A stretch of DNA of 64,000 nucleotides from Arthrobacter sp. Hiyo8 (GCA_001549895.1 AP014719.1:62001-126000); one strand, 5' to 3'; shown: positions 9,516-17,044, counted from the stretch's first letter. A program made the numbers and translations. The notes: generated by a model from the sequence alone, not told the origin.

Positions 9516-10126
9516 TCACGCGCTTCGCAGGCAGCCTGACATCGTGCCCGTGAACGCCGTGGAGGTCCACAGCTGTTTGTCCTTGTCGGTCGCGAGGTGC
9601 TCGACCATCGATCCGGAGCCGAGAGGTGCACCTCCGACGAAGAAGTGCAGCGATCCCGCCGAGAAGCCTGCACGCAGCACCGCGTCGCCCAGGCATGCCC
9701 CGGCGGTTGCGATCTTCGCCTTCTGCTCAGGGGTCTTCGCGAACGACGACAGCATCGAGACAAGTCCCGGCCGGATCTGAGAGACCGAGGTGATCTCCTC
9801 CTTCGGCTTGCTGTCATAGGCCGCGGTGAGATTCGGTGTGGACGCCGGGGAGCGGGCGCGGGCGCGGGCTGTGCAGGCTTTGCCGTCACCGGAAGGCCTG
9901 ACGGCTTCGCAGTGCTCACACTGAGTGCTGTCGCCACACACGCATCGACCTTCTGTCGGAGCCCGCTGCCCAGGAAGCGCGTGGCGGGCAAGAAGCCGAC
10001 GAGCAAGAACGCAGCCGGCACCGCCAGCTGCCTGGTCGTCGCCGTCCGGGCCGTAGGCATTTCGGAGCCGGCGCAGGCACTCAGTTTCCTCTCTCTTGTT
10101 ATTCGATTCCCTCTCGCACTCGTCAT
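9516..10126 (-). CDS. Exported or membrane-anchored hypothetical protein
   Basis: The N-terminal region has a basic stretch followed by a hydrophobic helix (QLAVPAAFLLVGFLPATRFLG), then a Pro/Ala-rich linker and a folded domain containing IRPGLVSMLSSFAKTPEQKAK, ACLGDAVLRAGFSAG and STAFTGTMSGCL. The layout is that of a signal-anchored extracytoplasmic protein with several cysteines. One more C in CTCCCC near 9850 joins the two frames. Possible starts are 10138, 10126 or 10060 (MPTARTATTRQ); I give the middle one. I do not recognise the family. Confidence 0.5.
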
Positions 10127-10350
10127 TGGATAGATCATGCTCGTCTTTGACGATAATCTATCCACGTGTCATTCGATAGGTGGGGTGGCTGGGATCGACG
10201 AAGTCGATCCGGGGTCTTCTTCGAAGAGACGGCGGGTCATTCGTTTCCACTGTTCGCCTGGCGTGCTTGCCCGCCCTCCGGCGGGCCGCGTGGTGAAACA
10301 GACACAGCGCCGTCTCTCGTCACCGACTACTGACCTGAGGAGCACGTCCG

Positions 10351-10665
10351 ATGTCACACAGCGAAAACACCCCCAACAGCCCTCTGTCCGATGGCGCTCT
10401 GTCCAACAGCACAGCCACGGACCCGGCCCTGATCACGATGACCCTGCCGATGAGCCTCGACGGCGAGGCCTGGCACGACATCGAGTTCGAGGGTGAGTCG
10501 GCACGATACGTCGACCAGCAGGCTGCCGCCTACGTCATCGCCTATCGCGATCGGATGCACTTCGGCGTCTGCGAGAGCGTCCGTTGGGCGGACTTCCCGG
10601 CGACCTATCACGCGATCTTCCTCGAGGCGTACGCCCGGCACACGAGCACCTGTTCATCTGAGACA
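10351..10665 (+). CDS. Conserved-looking small protein, apparently fused in frame to the nuclease lipoprotein
   Basis: MSHSENTPNSPLSDGAL starts a polar leader; ESARYVDQQAAAYVIAYRDRM and SVRWADFPATYHAIFLEAYARH form a compact helical part. In the printed sequence the frame runs on into the next gene. One more C in GCACCTG near 10651 would bring TGA into frame at about 10664, ending the protein as STLFI. The next gene has its own ATG and signal peptide at 10681, so I treat the fusion as a base-call artefact. The function is unknown. Confidence 0.5.
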
Positions 10666-10680
10666 GAAAGCCACCACATC

Positions 10681-11403
10681 ATGACCCAATACCTCGCACG
10701 CGCGCTCCCTGTCTCCGGCCTCCCGCGAGCGTACGGCCGGCACAGCGTGCTCACGATCCTCATCGGCCTGACCGTCATCCTGGGCCTCACCGGCTGCCAG
10801 GGCGTGCCGAGCCAGCCTGTCTCGACCGACCAAACCACCACCAGCCCAGTTGCTCCGGCTGCACCGTCGGTGATGCCCACGACGGAGACGCCCAACCAGA
10901 GCGCGGCCGTGCCGTTGCCCAAGACCGTGAAGACCAAGATCGTCCGCGTCGTCGACGGCGACACTATCGCCGTCCAGGCAAACAGCGACCTGCAGCCCAC
11001 CAACGACGCCGGAACCCAGCACACGGTGCGGCTCCTGGGCATCGACGCGCCGGAGATGAACTACGGCAAGGGTGCACCGCCGGAATGCGGCGCACAGGCC
11101 GCGACTGATCATCTGACCGAGCTGCTGCCCAAGAGCACCGAGGTCACGATCACCTACGACCAGACTCCTGGCGTGGATCGCACCGACCGTTACGGCCGAT
11201 CGCTCGCGTACGTGTCCACATCGGCCATTGCCGACGTGAACCTGGCCCAGCTAAAGAGCGGCTACGCCGAAGCCTGGATCCCCAAGAGCGCGACCCAGCC
11301 CGAGCGATGGAACGACTACCTTTCCGCCGCCGAGCTGCCCAAATACGCCAAGACCGGCGCATACGGAGCACCGGAGCACTGCCAGAGCCTCGGCCGCAAG
11401 TAG
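10681..11403 (+). CDS. Secreted thermonuclease-family lipoprotein (SNase domain)
   Basis: The N-terminus carries a signal peptide with hydrophobic core (VLTILIGLTVILGL) and a lipobox LTGC, so lipid attachment outside the membrane is predicted. After a Thr/Pro-rich linker comes the staphylococcal-nuclease domain: IVRVVDGDTIAV, TVRLLGIDAPEMNYG (the Arg corresponds to catalytic Arg35), GAQAATDHLTELL, and DRTDRYGRSLAYV (Arg87 equivalent). Expected activity is calcium-dependent cleavage of DNA and RNA at the cell surface. The domain is full length, about 240 residues in all. A hairpin-type repeat (10715-10740) lies inside the signal-peptide codons. Confidence 0.85.
   Translation: MTQYLARALPVSGLPRAYGRHSVLTILIGLTVILGLTGCQGVPSQPVSTDQTTTSPVAPAAPSVMPTTETPNQSAAVPLPKTVKTKIVRVVDGDTIAVQANSDLQPTNDAGTQHTVRLLGIDAPEMNYGKGAPPECGAQAATDHLTELLPKSTEVTITYDQTPGVDRTDRYGRSLAYVSTSAIADVNLAQLKSGYAEAWIPKSATQPERWNDYLSAAELPKYAKTGAYGAPEHCQSLGRK
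10715..10740 (+). repeat. CCGGCCTCCCGC hairpin repeat, copy inside the nuclease gene
   Basis: It runs from CCGGCCTCCCGCGAGC to GTACGGCCGG and differs from the intergenic copy at 12545 at only two of 26 positions. Confidence 0.65.
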
Positions 11404-11476
11404 GCAACGAGAGGCGAGCCTACGGGTCGGCAGCATACGGCTGGACAAAATCACTCCCCACGACAGGAGGTACGCC

Positions 11477-11881
11477 ATGACGACCCTCTACAGCGACCAA
11501 GAGCTGCTGAACACGTTGCGCAGACTCGCTCAGGGCGAGCCCACCCTTGGCCGCCGTACCTATGAGCAGCGCCGCCACGACAACGACCCATCGGCGCATC
11601 TGTACACGCACCGCTTCGGATCCTGGGGCGAGGCTCTGGCGGCCGCTGGCCTCACCAGCACGACGCAGCCCCTGCAGTTGCAGGATGCGACCACGAAATG
11701 GGCCGAGCCTCAGATGCTCGCAGCCCTGCGCGACTGCCGGGACGAGACCGGGGTCCTGACAGTGCGAAGCTACGAGGCCTGGCGCTTGAACCCTGTGCAT
11801 CCGCGGCCCAACGTGCCGCCGGCAACCAGCATCCGCGCCCGGTTCGGCCAATGGAGCGCAGCCGCCGCACAAACCGCGTGA
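11477..11881 (+). CDS. Homing-endonuclease-associated repeat protein
   Basis: Two copies of the approximately 55-residue repeat seen next to HNH homing endonucleases (Pfam HNH_repeat type) are visible: ELLNTLRRLAQ ... TYEQRRHDND ... HRFGSWGEALAAAGL and QMLAALRDCRDETG ... SYEAWRLN ... ARFGQWSAAAAQ. These repeats bind DNA with a helix-turn-helix-like fold. No HNH nuclease core is present, so the protein is probably a stand-alone DNA-binding protein. The start has AGGAGG eight bases upstream. Confidence 0.7.
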   Translation: MTTLYSDQELLNTLRRLAQGEPTLGRRTYEQRRHDNDPSAHLYTHRFGSWGEALAAAGLTSTTQPLQLQDATTKWAEPQMLAALRDCRDETGVLTVRSYEAWRLNPVHPRPNVPPATSIRARFGQWSAAAAQTA

Positions 11882-11910
11882 TCCACCCAGCGACATCACA
11901 AGGAGAAATC

Positions 11911-12083
11911 ATGGCTGAAACACTGAACACCCAAAATCCGCCGACGACAGCCTCGCCCAGGTCTACGACACCGTGGTCCAGTGTGCTCGCGCACTCAAGG
12001 ACACTGCGCCGCATCTGGCCAACGAAGCCTGGAACCTCTGCGGTCACATCAACAACCTGCGAGCCGATCGAGCCCAGCTCTAA
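11911..12083 (+). CDS. Small hypothetical protein (about 57 residues), frame broken once
   Basis: After AGGAG comes MAETLNTQNP; one more C near 11942 (CCGCCG to CCGCCCG) gives PDDSLAQVYDTVVQC, ALKDTAPHLANEAWN and LCGHINNLRADRAQL, a single helical protein with a stop at 12081. As printed the frame runs on into low-quality sequence. Confidence 0.5.
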
Positions 12084-12130
12084 ACTGCGGCTTGCACCAG
12101 TCCGCTGCGCTTGGCATGAAGCTGAGAAAC

Positions 12131-12151
12131 AGAGTCGGCACAGCCGACTCT
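12131..12151 (+). repeat. Short intergenic hairpin, family A
   Basis: AGAGTCGGC, loop ACA, GCCGACTCT: nine perfect base pairs. Same core (RGC-NNA-GCY) as nine other sites on the plus strand, but with no gene directly downstream. Confidence 0.65.
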
Positions 12152-12544
12152 GGAACATCATTGACAGAGTTCGAGGCTCGAAAAGATGAGCCAGAACTTC
12201 CGTCCTGGACCGGCATTCGCCGGACGAGGGATTGCGCTGCCAGCGGCCGGTAACAGGCACACAGCGCAGTCCAGGTAGCAAGAGAGCTTCGCGCCCGTGG
12301 TCACTGGAGGGCCGCTCGTCCAACCTCGCCTCCTCGGCTTGCCGGTCCTCAGGCGAGCCTACGGACGGAGAGCGTACGGCGACAAGAACCCGCACGGAAG
12401 CGAAGAGACGACGAGCGCAAGACGGGGCATGACCTCTGAACGCGGATCCGAATGCTACGGGAATCGGGGCAGCTCCCCGACGCCACGAGGCGGCCTACGA
12501 ACCGGGAAACCGGACGGACCGCGCTTGCTCTCTACCCCTTCTTT

Positions 12545-12570
12545 CCGGCCTCCCGCAAGCGTGCGGCCGG
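12545..12570 (+). repeat. CCGGCCTCCCGC hairpin repeat
   Basis: Outer stem CCGGCC/GGCCGG around TCCCGCAAGCGTGC. 24 of 26 bases equal the copy at 10715. Confidence 0.65.
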
Positions 12571-12650
12571 TGATCACTTCCTGATGCCCGTAGCTGCGAC
12601 TATCGCGTTGCGGGCATCAGGATCAGCCGGGGAAAGTACCCCGGCGCAAG

Positions 12651-12717
12651 GGTCTGTGGCTCAACGGCACAGCATCAGGCGTTCCGACTCACCAGGGTTC
12701 GACTCCCCAGGCACCAG
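12651..12717 (+). other. tRNA-like sequence, cloverleaf incomplete
   Basis: GGGTCTG, TG, GCTCAACGG at the 5' side and GGGTTCGACTCCC then AGGCACCA at the 3' side look like a tRNA with an encoded CCA. The anticodon arm does not pair, and the acceptor has a mismatch, so I do not call a functional tRNA. Confidence 0.3.
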
Positions 12718-12732
12718 TGGTAGGTGAGACCC

Positions 12733-12799
12733 GGGCGACAGGCGCGGCAGCACAGCGCGACGCACTGAAAACGCAGGTTCGAATCCTGCCGGACCCACG
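12733..12799 (+). other. tRNA-like sequence with perfect T arm, tRNA-Phe-like anticodon loop
   Basis: A D-arm GCGC/GCGC with loop GGCAGCACA (12742-12758), an anticodon-loop-like CTGAAAA (12765) and a perfect T arm GCAGG-TTCGAAT-CCTGC (12773-12789) occur in the right order, followed by CGGACCC and A. The 3' strand of the anticodon stem and the variable loop appear to be missing, and the 5' acceptor does not match. Confidence 0.3.
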
Positions 12800-12903
12800 A
12801 GACGCGAACGGTTTGATTCCGTACTGCAGGAAGCTAGCGCCTGCAGACCTCACATCCTCGAGGCTGAGGTCTCCTGAGCGGGGCGCGTCTACACTCCTCC
12901 TTG

Positions 12904-12933
12904 TTTCGGCCTCCCACAAACGTGGGACCGAAA
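12904..12933 (+). repeat. Hairpin related to the CCGGCCTCCCGC repeat
   Basis: TTTCGG, CCTCCCAC, AAAC, GTGGGA, CCGAAA form two stacked stems. The GGCCTCCC core and the CGTG turn match the copies at 10715 and 12545. Confidence 0.55.
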
Positions 12934-12949
12934 CTCGTCCACCCCGACG

Positions 12950-12984
12950 AGAAGCCCCGATGCCATTGGCGTCGGGGCTTCTCT
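12950..12984 (+). terminator. Rho-independent terminator
   Basis: GAGAAGCCCCGA and TCGGGGCTTCTC pair around TGCCATTGGCG, which itself adds pairs; followed by TTTCATG. Confidence 0.75.
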
Positions 12985-13033
12985 TTCATGTGACGGCTCC
13001 GGCTTCGCCGTTACGCCAAACAGAGCAGAGCAG

Positions 13034-13053
13034 GCCAGCAGAGCTGGCTCGGG
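13034..13053 (+). repeat. Short intergenic hairpin, family A
   Basis: GCCAGC, AGA, GCTGGC, then TCGGGATCTTCA. The trailing GGGATCTTCA is shared with the copy at 15688. The next start codon is 70 bases downstream. Confidence 0.7.
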
Positions 13054-13122
13054 ATCTTCACCGACTCAGAAAACTCTCTGTCCCGGAACACCCCACATCT
13101 TCAGTAACCAGAGGAGCCCGTC

Positions 13123-13359
13123 ATGGCACAGCTCGCTGAGCTTTACGACGCCGACAAGCGCACGCGCGATCCCCAGATCCGCGAACTCGCGGCGAAAATC
13201 ACGATCCCGCACCCGCTGAACAACGTCCAGTACGCCGATGGCATCTCCCACTGCCGCCATGCGAAGAGACACCAGCCATTCCAGCTCTGCCAGCAGACAA
13301 TCCGCGTCGACCGGTCACGCCGGCCCGAACGAAAGGCCAACGCCGCATGTTCCCGATGA
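13123..13359 (+). CDS. Small hypothetical protein
   Basis: MAQLAELYDADKRTRDPQIR and ELAAKITIPHPLNNVQYADG read as a real protein start with AGAGGAG upstream; the last third (after HCRHAKRHQ) is less convincing and overlaps the start of the next gene by 13 bases, so a frame error near 13260 is possible. I do not recognise the family. Confidence 0.4.
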   Translation: MAQLAELYDADKRTRDPQIRELAAKITIPHPLNNVQYADGISHCRHAKRHQPFQLCQQTIRVDRSRRPERKANAACSR

Positions 13360-13616
13360 CCCCCGTCCAGAGCTGGGCCACCATCCTCCTCCTCATGCTC
13401 CTGGTAGTCGCGCTCACCAAGATCATCGTCGACTTCGACGCGGCTCTTGACCGTCGGCAGGCCGCGAAGCGCGCCGGCAAGGGCACCACGCTGAAGCCGA
13501 AGACGGAGCTGTCCGCGACTCCGAATCCGATCCAGCCAGTCTCCCGCACGAACTTCGACGGCTTCCCGAGTCCCTCCCGCGGCGAGATCTACGACTACGC
13601 CGTCCACGGGATCTAA
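13347..13616 (+). CDS. Small single-pass membrane protein
   Basis: The 89-residue product begins MFPMTPVQSW and has one hydrophobic helix (ATILLLMLLVVALTKIIV, about residues 11-28), followed by a basic stretch (DRRQAAKRAGKGTTLKPK) and a polar tail ending YDYAVHGI. An N-out, C-in topology is predicted from the charges. No family is recognised. Confidence 0.55.
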   Translation: MFPMTPVQSWATILLLMLLVVALTKIIVDFDAALDRRQAAKRAGKGTTLKPKTELSATPNPIQPVSRTNFDGFPSPSRGEIYDYAVHGI

Positions 13617-13731
13617 AGCATTCCCAGCACGTCCTTTGCCGGGCCACTCGTCGACGGCTTCCACGGAGTCATCGACTGACTTCGCTATTCCCCTTCACCA
13701 CCAACTCCACATCGAAAGCGAGGGCACTGCC

Positions 13732-14100
13732 ATGAGCATGCTGCGCACCCTGAAGTCCCTGTTCGCCCCTCGCTACGAAGTGCGGGTCGCGCACCCCGTC
13801 GATCGCGATGAGCTGGAGCATCTTCCTCGCCAGGAGCGCCTTCGTGCCGTCGACGACCTGGTCCAGTCGCATGCCGTCAGCACCTACGGTCTGCTGCAGC
13901 ACCTCAGCGTCAAGGGCTCGACCCCGCTGGTCATCCTCGGCGACGAGATGGTGCAGACGGTGATCACCGTGAAGCTCGAGAGCGATCTGGTGGCGATGGA
14001 TCTCGCTGATGCTCTCCGGGCGCACCTGTGCAACCACAGCACCGTCCTCGTCGTGCCGAACGACCCGTCGAAGAACCTTGAGGAGGCGCTGCGCCCTTGA
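13732..14100 (+). CDS. Hypothetical protein
   Basis: The 122-residue protein (MSMLRTLKSLFAPRYEVRVA) is alpha/beta by pattern: RDELEHLPRQERLRAVDDLV, AVSTYGLLQHLSVKG, PLVILGDEMVQTVITVKLE, ALRAHLCNHSTVLVVPNDP. The start has GAGGGCACTGCCATG, the leader shape shared by several genes of this cluster. I do not recognise the family. Confidence 0.55.
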   Translation: MSMLRTLKSLFAPRYEVRVAHPVDRDELEHLPRQERLRAVDDLVQSHAVSTYGLLQHLSVKGSTPLVILGDEMVQTVITVKLESDLVAMDLADALRAHLCNHSTVLVVPNDPSKNLEEALRP

Positions 14101-14225
14101 GGAAGAGCTACTGGATCGAGCTGATCCGACGACTCGTGCACAGGCACGGCTGACCCTTTCTCGCTCGTCTCCTGTACCAGCCCTCCCTCGGGCGGGCACC
14201 ATACAGCTCCAGAAAGAAGCACATC

Positions 14226-14573
14226 ATGCGCAGCACCGCACCCCGCCTCGACGCCATCGCCGAGGATGTCACTGTCCGTTTCGCTGGCGGTTCACTCAGA
14301 CTGACCGGCACGCTGCTGTTCGACCCCCGGACTGCGTCGCTCATCCTGGACACCCAGGATGGCGAGCCGGAGGAAATGCTCACGGTGAACCTCGCCGTCT
14401 ACGGGCTCTTCCCCGAGACCCCTGACGAGATCCTCGTCAAGGACTGGTCCGAGGGTGAAGGCACAGCCCAGAGCCTCATCGACGCCGGCGTCGCTGAGTT
14501 CGTGAACGAACACTTCGTCGGACCGTTCTCGTCCCGCGCCGTCCGACTGCGGCTCATCAAGAAGGAGAACTAA
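14226..14573 (+). CDS. DUF4313-like small protein
   Basis: The order of elements, LRLTGTLLFDPRTASLIL, GEPEEMLTVNLAVY, PDEILVKDWSEGEGTAQSLI and DAGVAEF, fits DUF4313, a family of about 100 residues found on conjugative elements and phages, in which a small beta-rich domain with GEP...TVNL is the hallmark. The function is unknown. The next tiny gene starts 6 bases after its stop. Confidence 0.55.
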   Translation: MRSTAPRLDAIAEDVTVRFAGGSLRLTGTLLFDPRTASLILDTQDGEPEEMLTVNLAVYGLFPETPDEILVKDWSEGEGTAQSLIDAGVAEFVNEHFVGPFSSRAVRLRLIKKEN

Positions 14574-14578
14574 TCACA

Positions 14579-14713
14579 ATGGGATACCTCAGCGACTACT
14601 ACGCCCAGAAGGACGCCGAACGAGCCGACGGCTCCGTCGACTGGTCTCAGGTGCCAATCCGCAACGGCGGCACGCTGGACACCGGAAACCCCGAAGACCA
14701 GGAAGACTCATGA
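14579..14713 (+). CDS. Very small hypothetical protein (44 residues)
   Basis: MGYLSDYYAQKDAERADG followed by SVDWSQVPIRNGGTLDTG and an acidic tail. AAGGAG lies 12 bases upstream, and the stop overlaps the next start as ATGA, so the two are translationally coupled. It is acidic and hydrophilic, without a membrane segment. Confidence 0.55.
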   Translation: MGYLSDYYAQKDAERADGSVDWSQVPIRNGGTLDTGNPEDQEDS

Positions 14714-15359
14714 CCAACGACGACTATCAAAACATCCAGCCATCCAACCCGACGACCTCACTGCCTGGCTGGAAGCGATGCCCGAGGTCGAGCTGCCGCC
14801 TTTCGAAGAGACCGAGCAGGGCCGACGCGAGAAGGAAGCCCAGCCGGGCTTCACCGGCACGCTGCAGGGATACCTCGACTGGCTCGATGAGATGCTCATG
14901 TACGGCGGGCTCACCCTCTCCGAGCCCCGGCTGCACCCGTGGCGGAAGAACCAACTCGTCCATGAGCTGAAGCTCGTCACCGGCGGATTCTCCACCGACG
15001 AAAAGCTGATCGGCCGCGTAGAGCGGGATCTGCTCGGTTTGATGTACTGGGAGTCCAGCCACAGGGGTGGATTGTTCGTCTTCCAGATCCCGCAGGACGC
15101 ACTCGACAGCGGGCAGGTCCGCGAGTGGATGAAGCCGGAGACCAACGTCTTCGAGACGATCTACCTCGTCGACGAGATCCGCATCCCGCATCAGGGCTGG
15201 GTCGTCGACCCCGAACGGGAGAAGGTCGAGCTCTCCTGCGAGCAGCGCACCGACGGGAACGGCAACATCCGACGAACGCTGATTGTCATGCCCGAGCAGC
15301 TGGACGACGAGACCATGCGGCTGTTCCATCGGCGCACGCTCGAGCAGAGCGAGGGCTGA
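14710..15359 (+). CDS. Hypothetical protein (about 216 residues), possible Panacea partner
   Basis: The start MTNDDYQNIQPSNP is joined to DDLTAWLEAMPEVELPPFEE by one more C near 14750 (AACCCG to AACCCCG). The rest is continuous: TLQGYLDWLDEMLMYGGLTL, HPWRKNQLVHELKLVTGGF, RDLLGLMYWESSHRGGLFVF, QREWMKPETNVFET and a beta-rich end ELSCEQRTDGNGNIRRTLIV. The stop lies 4 bases before the Panacea gene, so the two form a bicistronic unit. I do not recognise a toxin fold, so its being the Panacea partner is only inferred from position. Confidence 0.55.
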
Positions 15360-15363
15360 AGCG

Positions 15364-15687
15364 ATGGCTGTGTCTTTGTCCGACTCCAGCGAGCCGACCA
15401 CAGTCACAGTGTTCGATGTCGCGGAGTACATCCTCGCCAAGCATGCAGTGGAGCACCCTGAGAACCCTCAGATGACCACCATGAAGCTGCAGAAGCTCGT
15501 CTACTACTGCCAGGCCTGGCATCTCGCCTGGGACGGCTGGGCGATGTTCCCGGAGGAGATCCAGGCCTGGGCCAGCGGTCCCGTGTGCCCGGCGCTCTAC
15601 GAAGTACACCGTGGCATCTTCGCTGTCGGGCCAGGCTTCTTTGCGAAACGCCTGCACGTGCGTAGCGATGTCTCGAACGCTGGGTAG
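15364..15687 (+). CDS. Panacea (DUF4065) domain protein, short
   Basis: The segment MTTMKLQKLVYYCQAWHLAW, then PEEIQAWASGPVCPALYEVH has the K-L-Q-K-L-x-Y-Y and W-x-x-G-P-V signature of DUF4065/Panacea (SocA, GepA) proteins, a domain used by many antitoxins to neutralise unrelated toxins. The usual length is 140-180 residues; this one ends at 108 after FFAKRLHVRSDVSNAG, so the C-terminal half is missing or a frame error near 15640 hides it. It follows the gene at 14710 by 4 bases. Confidence 0.65.
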   Translation: MAVSLSDSSEPTTVTVFDVAEYILAKHAVEHPENPQMTTMKLQKLVYYCQAWHLAWDGWAMFPEEIQAWASGPVCPALYEVHRGIFAVGPGFFAKRLHVRSDVSNAG

Positions 15688-15714
15688 TCCGGGAGGCGGC
15701 AGAGCCGCTCCGGG
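15688..15714 (+). repeat. Short intergenic hairpin, family A
   Basis: TCCGGGA, GGCGGC, AGA, GCCGC, TCCGGGATCTTCA. The next start codon is about 60-75 bases downstream. Confidence 0.7.
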
Positions 15715-15786
15715 ATCTTCATTAAAAATGATGACCCTCTACCGTCATCGCTCCACAGAACGAAAGGTTCCTCATGAGCGCTGTGC

Positions 15787-16065
15787 TTGATGCCCCGACA
15801 CCATCACGACCCGGACACGGACACCGATCTCGATGCGGCGTTCCTGGACATCGTCGACCCCGATCGCGAGCACCAGGACGACGACGCCGGCGATCACGAC
15901 CGCCTAAGCCACTACGTCAGCAAGGAGGACATCGTCCGCGCCGCAACGCAGGGCATCGCCGTCTTCGCTCTCTGCGGCAAGAAGTGGCGACCGTCGAAGA
16001 ACCCGGAGAACTACCCGGTCTGCCCCGAGTGCAAGGCCGAGTGGGAGAAGCTCAAGGAGGAGTAA
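15787..16065 (+). CDS. DUF3039 family zinc-binding protein
   Basis: After an acidic His/Asp-rich leader, SHYVSKEDIVRAATQGIAVF, ALCGKKWRPSKNPENYPVCP, ECKAEWEKL matches DUF3039, a family of about 90 residues that is widespread in Actinobacteria, with the pattern HYV...A..G..V.ALCG...P.......PVCP.C. The cysteines probably bind zinc. The start is uncertain: an ATG at 15774 (GAAAGG upstream) is in another frame, and the frames could be joined if C-run bases are missing near 15800. Confidence 0.65.
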   Translation: MMPRHHHDPDTDTDLDAAFLDIVDPDREHQDDDAGDHDRLSHYVSKEDIVRAATQGIAVFALCGKKWRPSKNPENYPVCPECKAEWEKLKEE

Positions 16066-16069
16066 CCGC

Positions 16070-16537
16070 ATGGCCGACCCCATCACCCGGTTCGACGGCG
16101 AGCACCGCTTCTTGTCGAACTTCCACGTCACACCCCTCGAAGTGCACCTCGGGCTTTTCGAGCCCGGAGTCGTCCGGGCCGCCAGCGGAGAGCACGCCTT
16201 CCAGGCCCTGAAGACTACGGATGCTGGTGAACGTGCCGCGGTGCTGGCCTGCGAGACCCCAGGCCGCGCAAAACGCGCTGGCCGCAGGGTGACGCTGCGC
16301 CCGAACTGGGATAACCTCCGCCTTTTCGTCATGGAGATGGTCGTCCGCGGCAAGTTCCGGGATCCGGCTCTGGCTGAGCTGTTAATCGCCACCGGCGACG
16401 CGCACCTGGTCGAGGGCAACACTTGGGGTGACCGTTTCTGGGGCGTGGACCTCTCCGACGGCCGTGGCCTCAACATGCTCGGCCTGACGCTCATGAAGGA
16501 GCGGGCCCGCCTCATCGCACTGCATGGTGCCGGCTGA
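16070..16537 (+). CDS. NADAR domain protein (YbiA-like)
   Basis: The 155-residue product shows the NADAR hallmarks: RFLSNFHVTPLEV (FLSNF), SGEHAFQALKTTDAGERAAV (E-H-x-F-Q-x-x-K), LRPNWDNLRLFVMEMVVRGKF (W...R..VM..V...KF) and LVEGNTWGDRFWGVDL (W-G-D-x-x-W-G). NADAR proteins hydrolyse N-glycosidic bonds of ADP-ribosylated substrates, and some act as antitoxins that remove ADP-ribose from guanine in DNA. It starts 4 bases after DUF3039. On a mobile element it could counter an ADP-ribosylating host defence or toxin. Confidence 0.8.
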   Translation: MADPITRFDGEHRFLSNFHVTPLEVHLGLFEPGVVRAASGEHAFQALKTTDAGERAAVLACETPGRAKRAGRRVTLRPNWDNLRLFVMEMVVRGKFRDPALAELLIATGDAHLVEGNTWGDRFWGVDLSDGRGLNMLGLTLMKERARLIALHGAG

Positions 16538-16640
16538 GGCCTTCACAAGTCCACCTACTGCAGGGGCGCACGGAATCCGTGTGCCCTGCAACGTCCCGCT
16601 GTACTTGCTCGCCTCCCGCGAGAGAGTTCGACTCCGAACA

Positions 16641-16661
16641 GATCAGCAGAGCTGATCCGGG
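16641..16661 (+). repeat. Short intergenic hairpin, family A
   Basis: GATCAGC, AGA, GCTGATC, CGGG. The next start codon is 46 bases downstream. Confidence 0.7.
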
Positions 16662-16706
16662 TCCCACCCTGAAAGAGACTACCCATTGTCTACAGGAGAC
16701 ATTGCC

Positions 16707-16961
16707 ATGCCCGAGAGCCAGCCCACCGAGCTCGAGTTCGATTGCTACATCCAGCAGCGCCGACTCACTGAAATCACCGAAGAGCTGGCACGCGTCCAGA
16801 CGAAGATCTGCGAAGAGCTGCGGACACAGAACATGATCGCTTTCTACCAGCTGGTTCAGGAGCACGAAGCACATGGCAGGCAGGTGTTGCCGGCCACCGG
16901 CAGCAACACCGCGCTGCTTCGTGAGATCAGCAGCGACATCGCAACGCGCCTGAACTACTGA
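16707..16961 (+). CDS. Small helical hypothetical protein
   Basis: The 84 residues are almost entirely helical and charged (LEFDCYIQQRRLTEITEELA, RVQTKICEELRTQNMIAFYQ, LVQEHEAHG), so a coiled-coil dimer is likely. The start carries GGAGACATTGCCATG, the common leader of this gene cluster. No family is recognised. Confidence 0.5.
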   Translation: MPESQPTELEFDCYIQQRRLTEITEELARVQTKICEELRTQNMIAFYQLVQEHEAHGRQVLPATGSNTALLREISSDIATRLNY

Positions 16962-16996
16962 AGAACGCCGCCTGCGGCGAAGAGAGCACGAATACC

Positions 16997-17016
16997 GATC
17001 AGCGCAGCTGATACGG
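16997..17016 (+). repeat. Short intergenic hairpin, family A
   Basis: GATCAGC, GCA, GCTGATA, CGGG. It is the first of two tandem copies upstream of ssb. Confidence 0.65.
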
Positions 17017-17044
17017 GAACAGCAAGAGCAGTGCAAGAGCATCC

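Larger units (their letters stand above)
12084..13122. other. Non-coding, hairpin-rich region with tRNA-like pieces
   Basis: No ORF here looks coding. Hairpins are dense: 12131-12151, 12465-12481 (TCGGGG/CCCCGA), 12545-12570, 12581-12620 (CTGATGCCCG pairing with CGGGCATCAG), 12627-12646 (GCCGGGG/CCCCGGC), 12847-12872 (GACCTCA/TGAGGTC), 12904-12933 and the terminator at 12950. Two T-arm-like motifs lie at 12693 and 12773. It could be the site of several small structured RNAs or of decayed tRNA genes. Confidence 0.5.

Noticed and set aside
12651..12799. Functional tRNA genes
   Set aside because: T arms and a D-arm are convincing, but anticodon and acceptor stems do not close in the printed sequence, so I list them only as tRNA-like.
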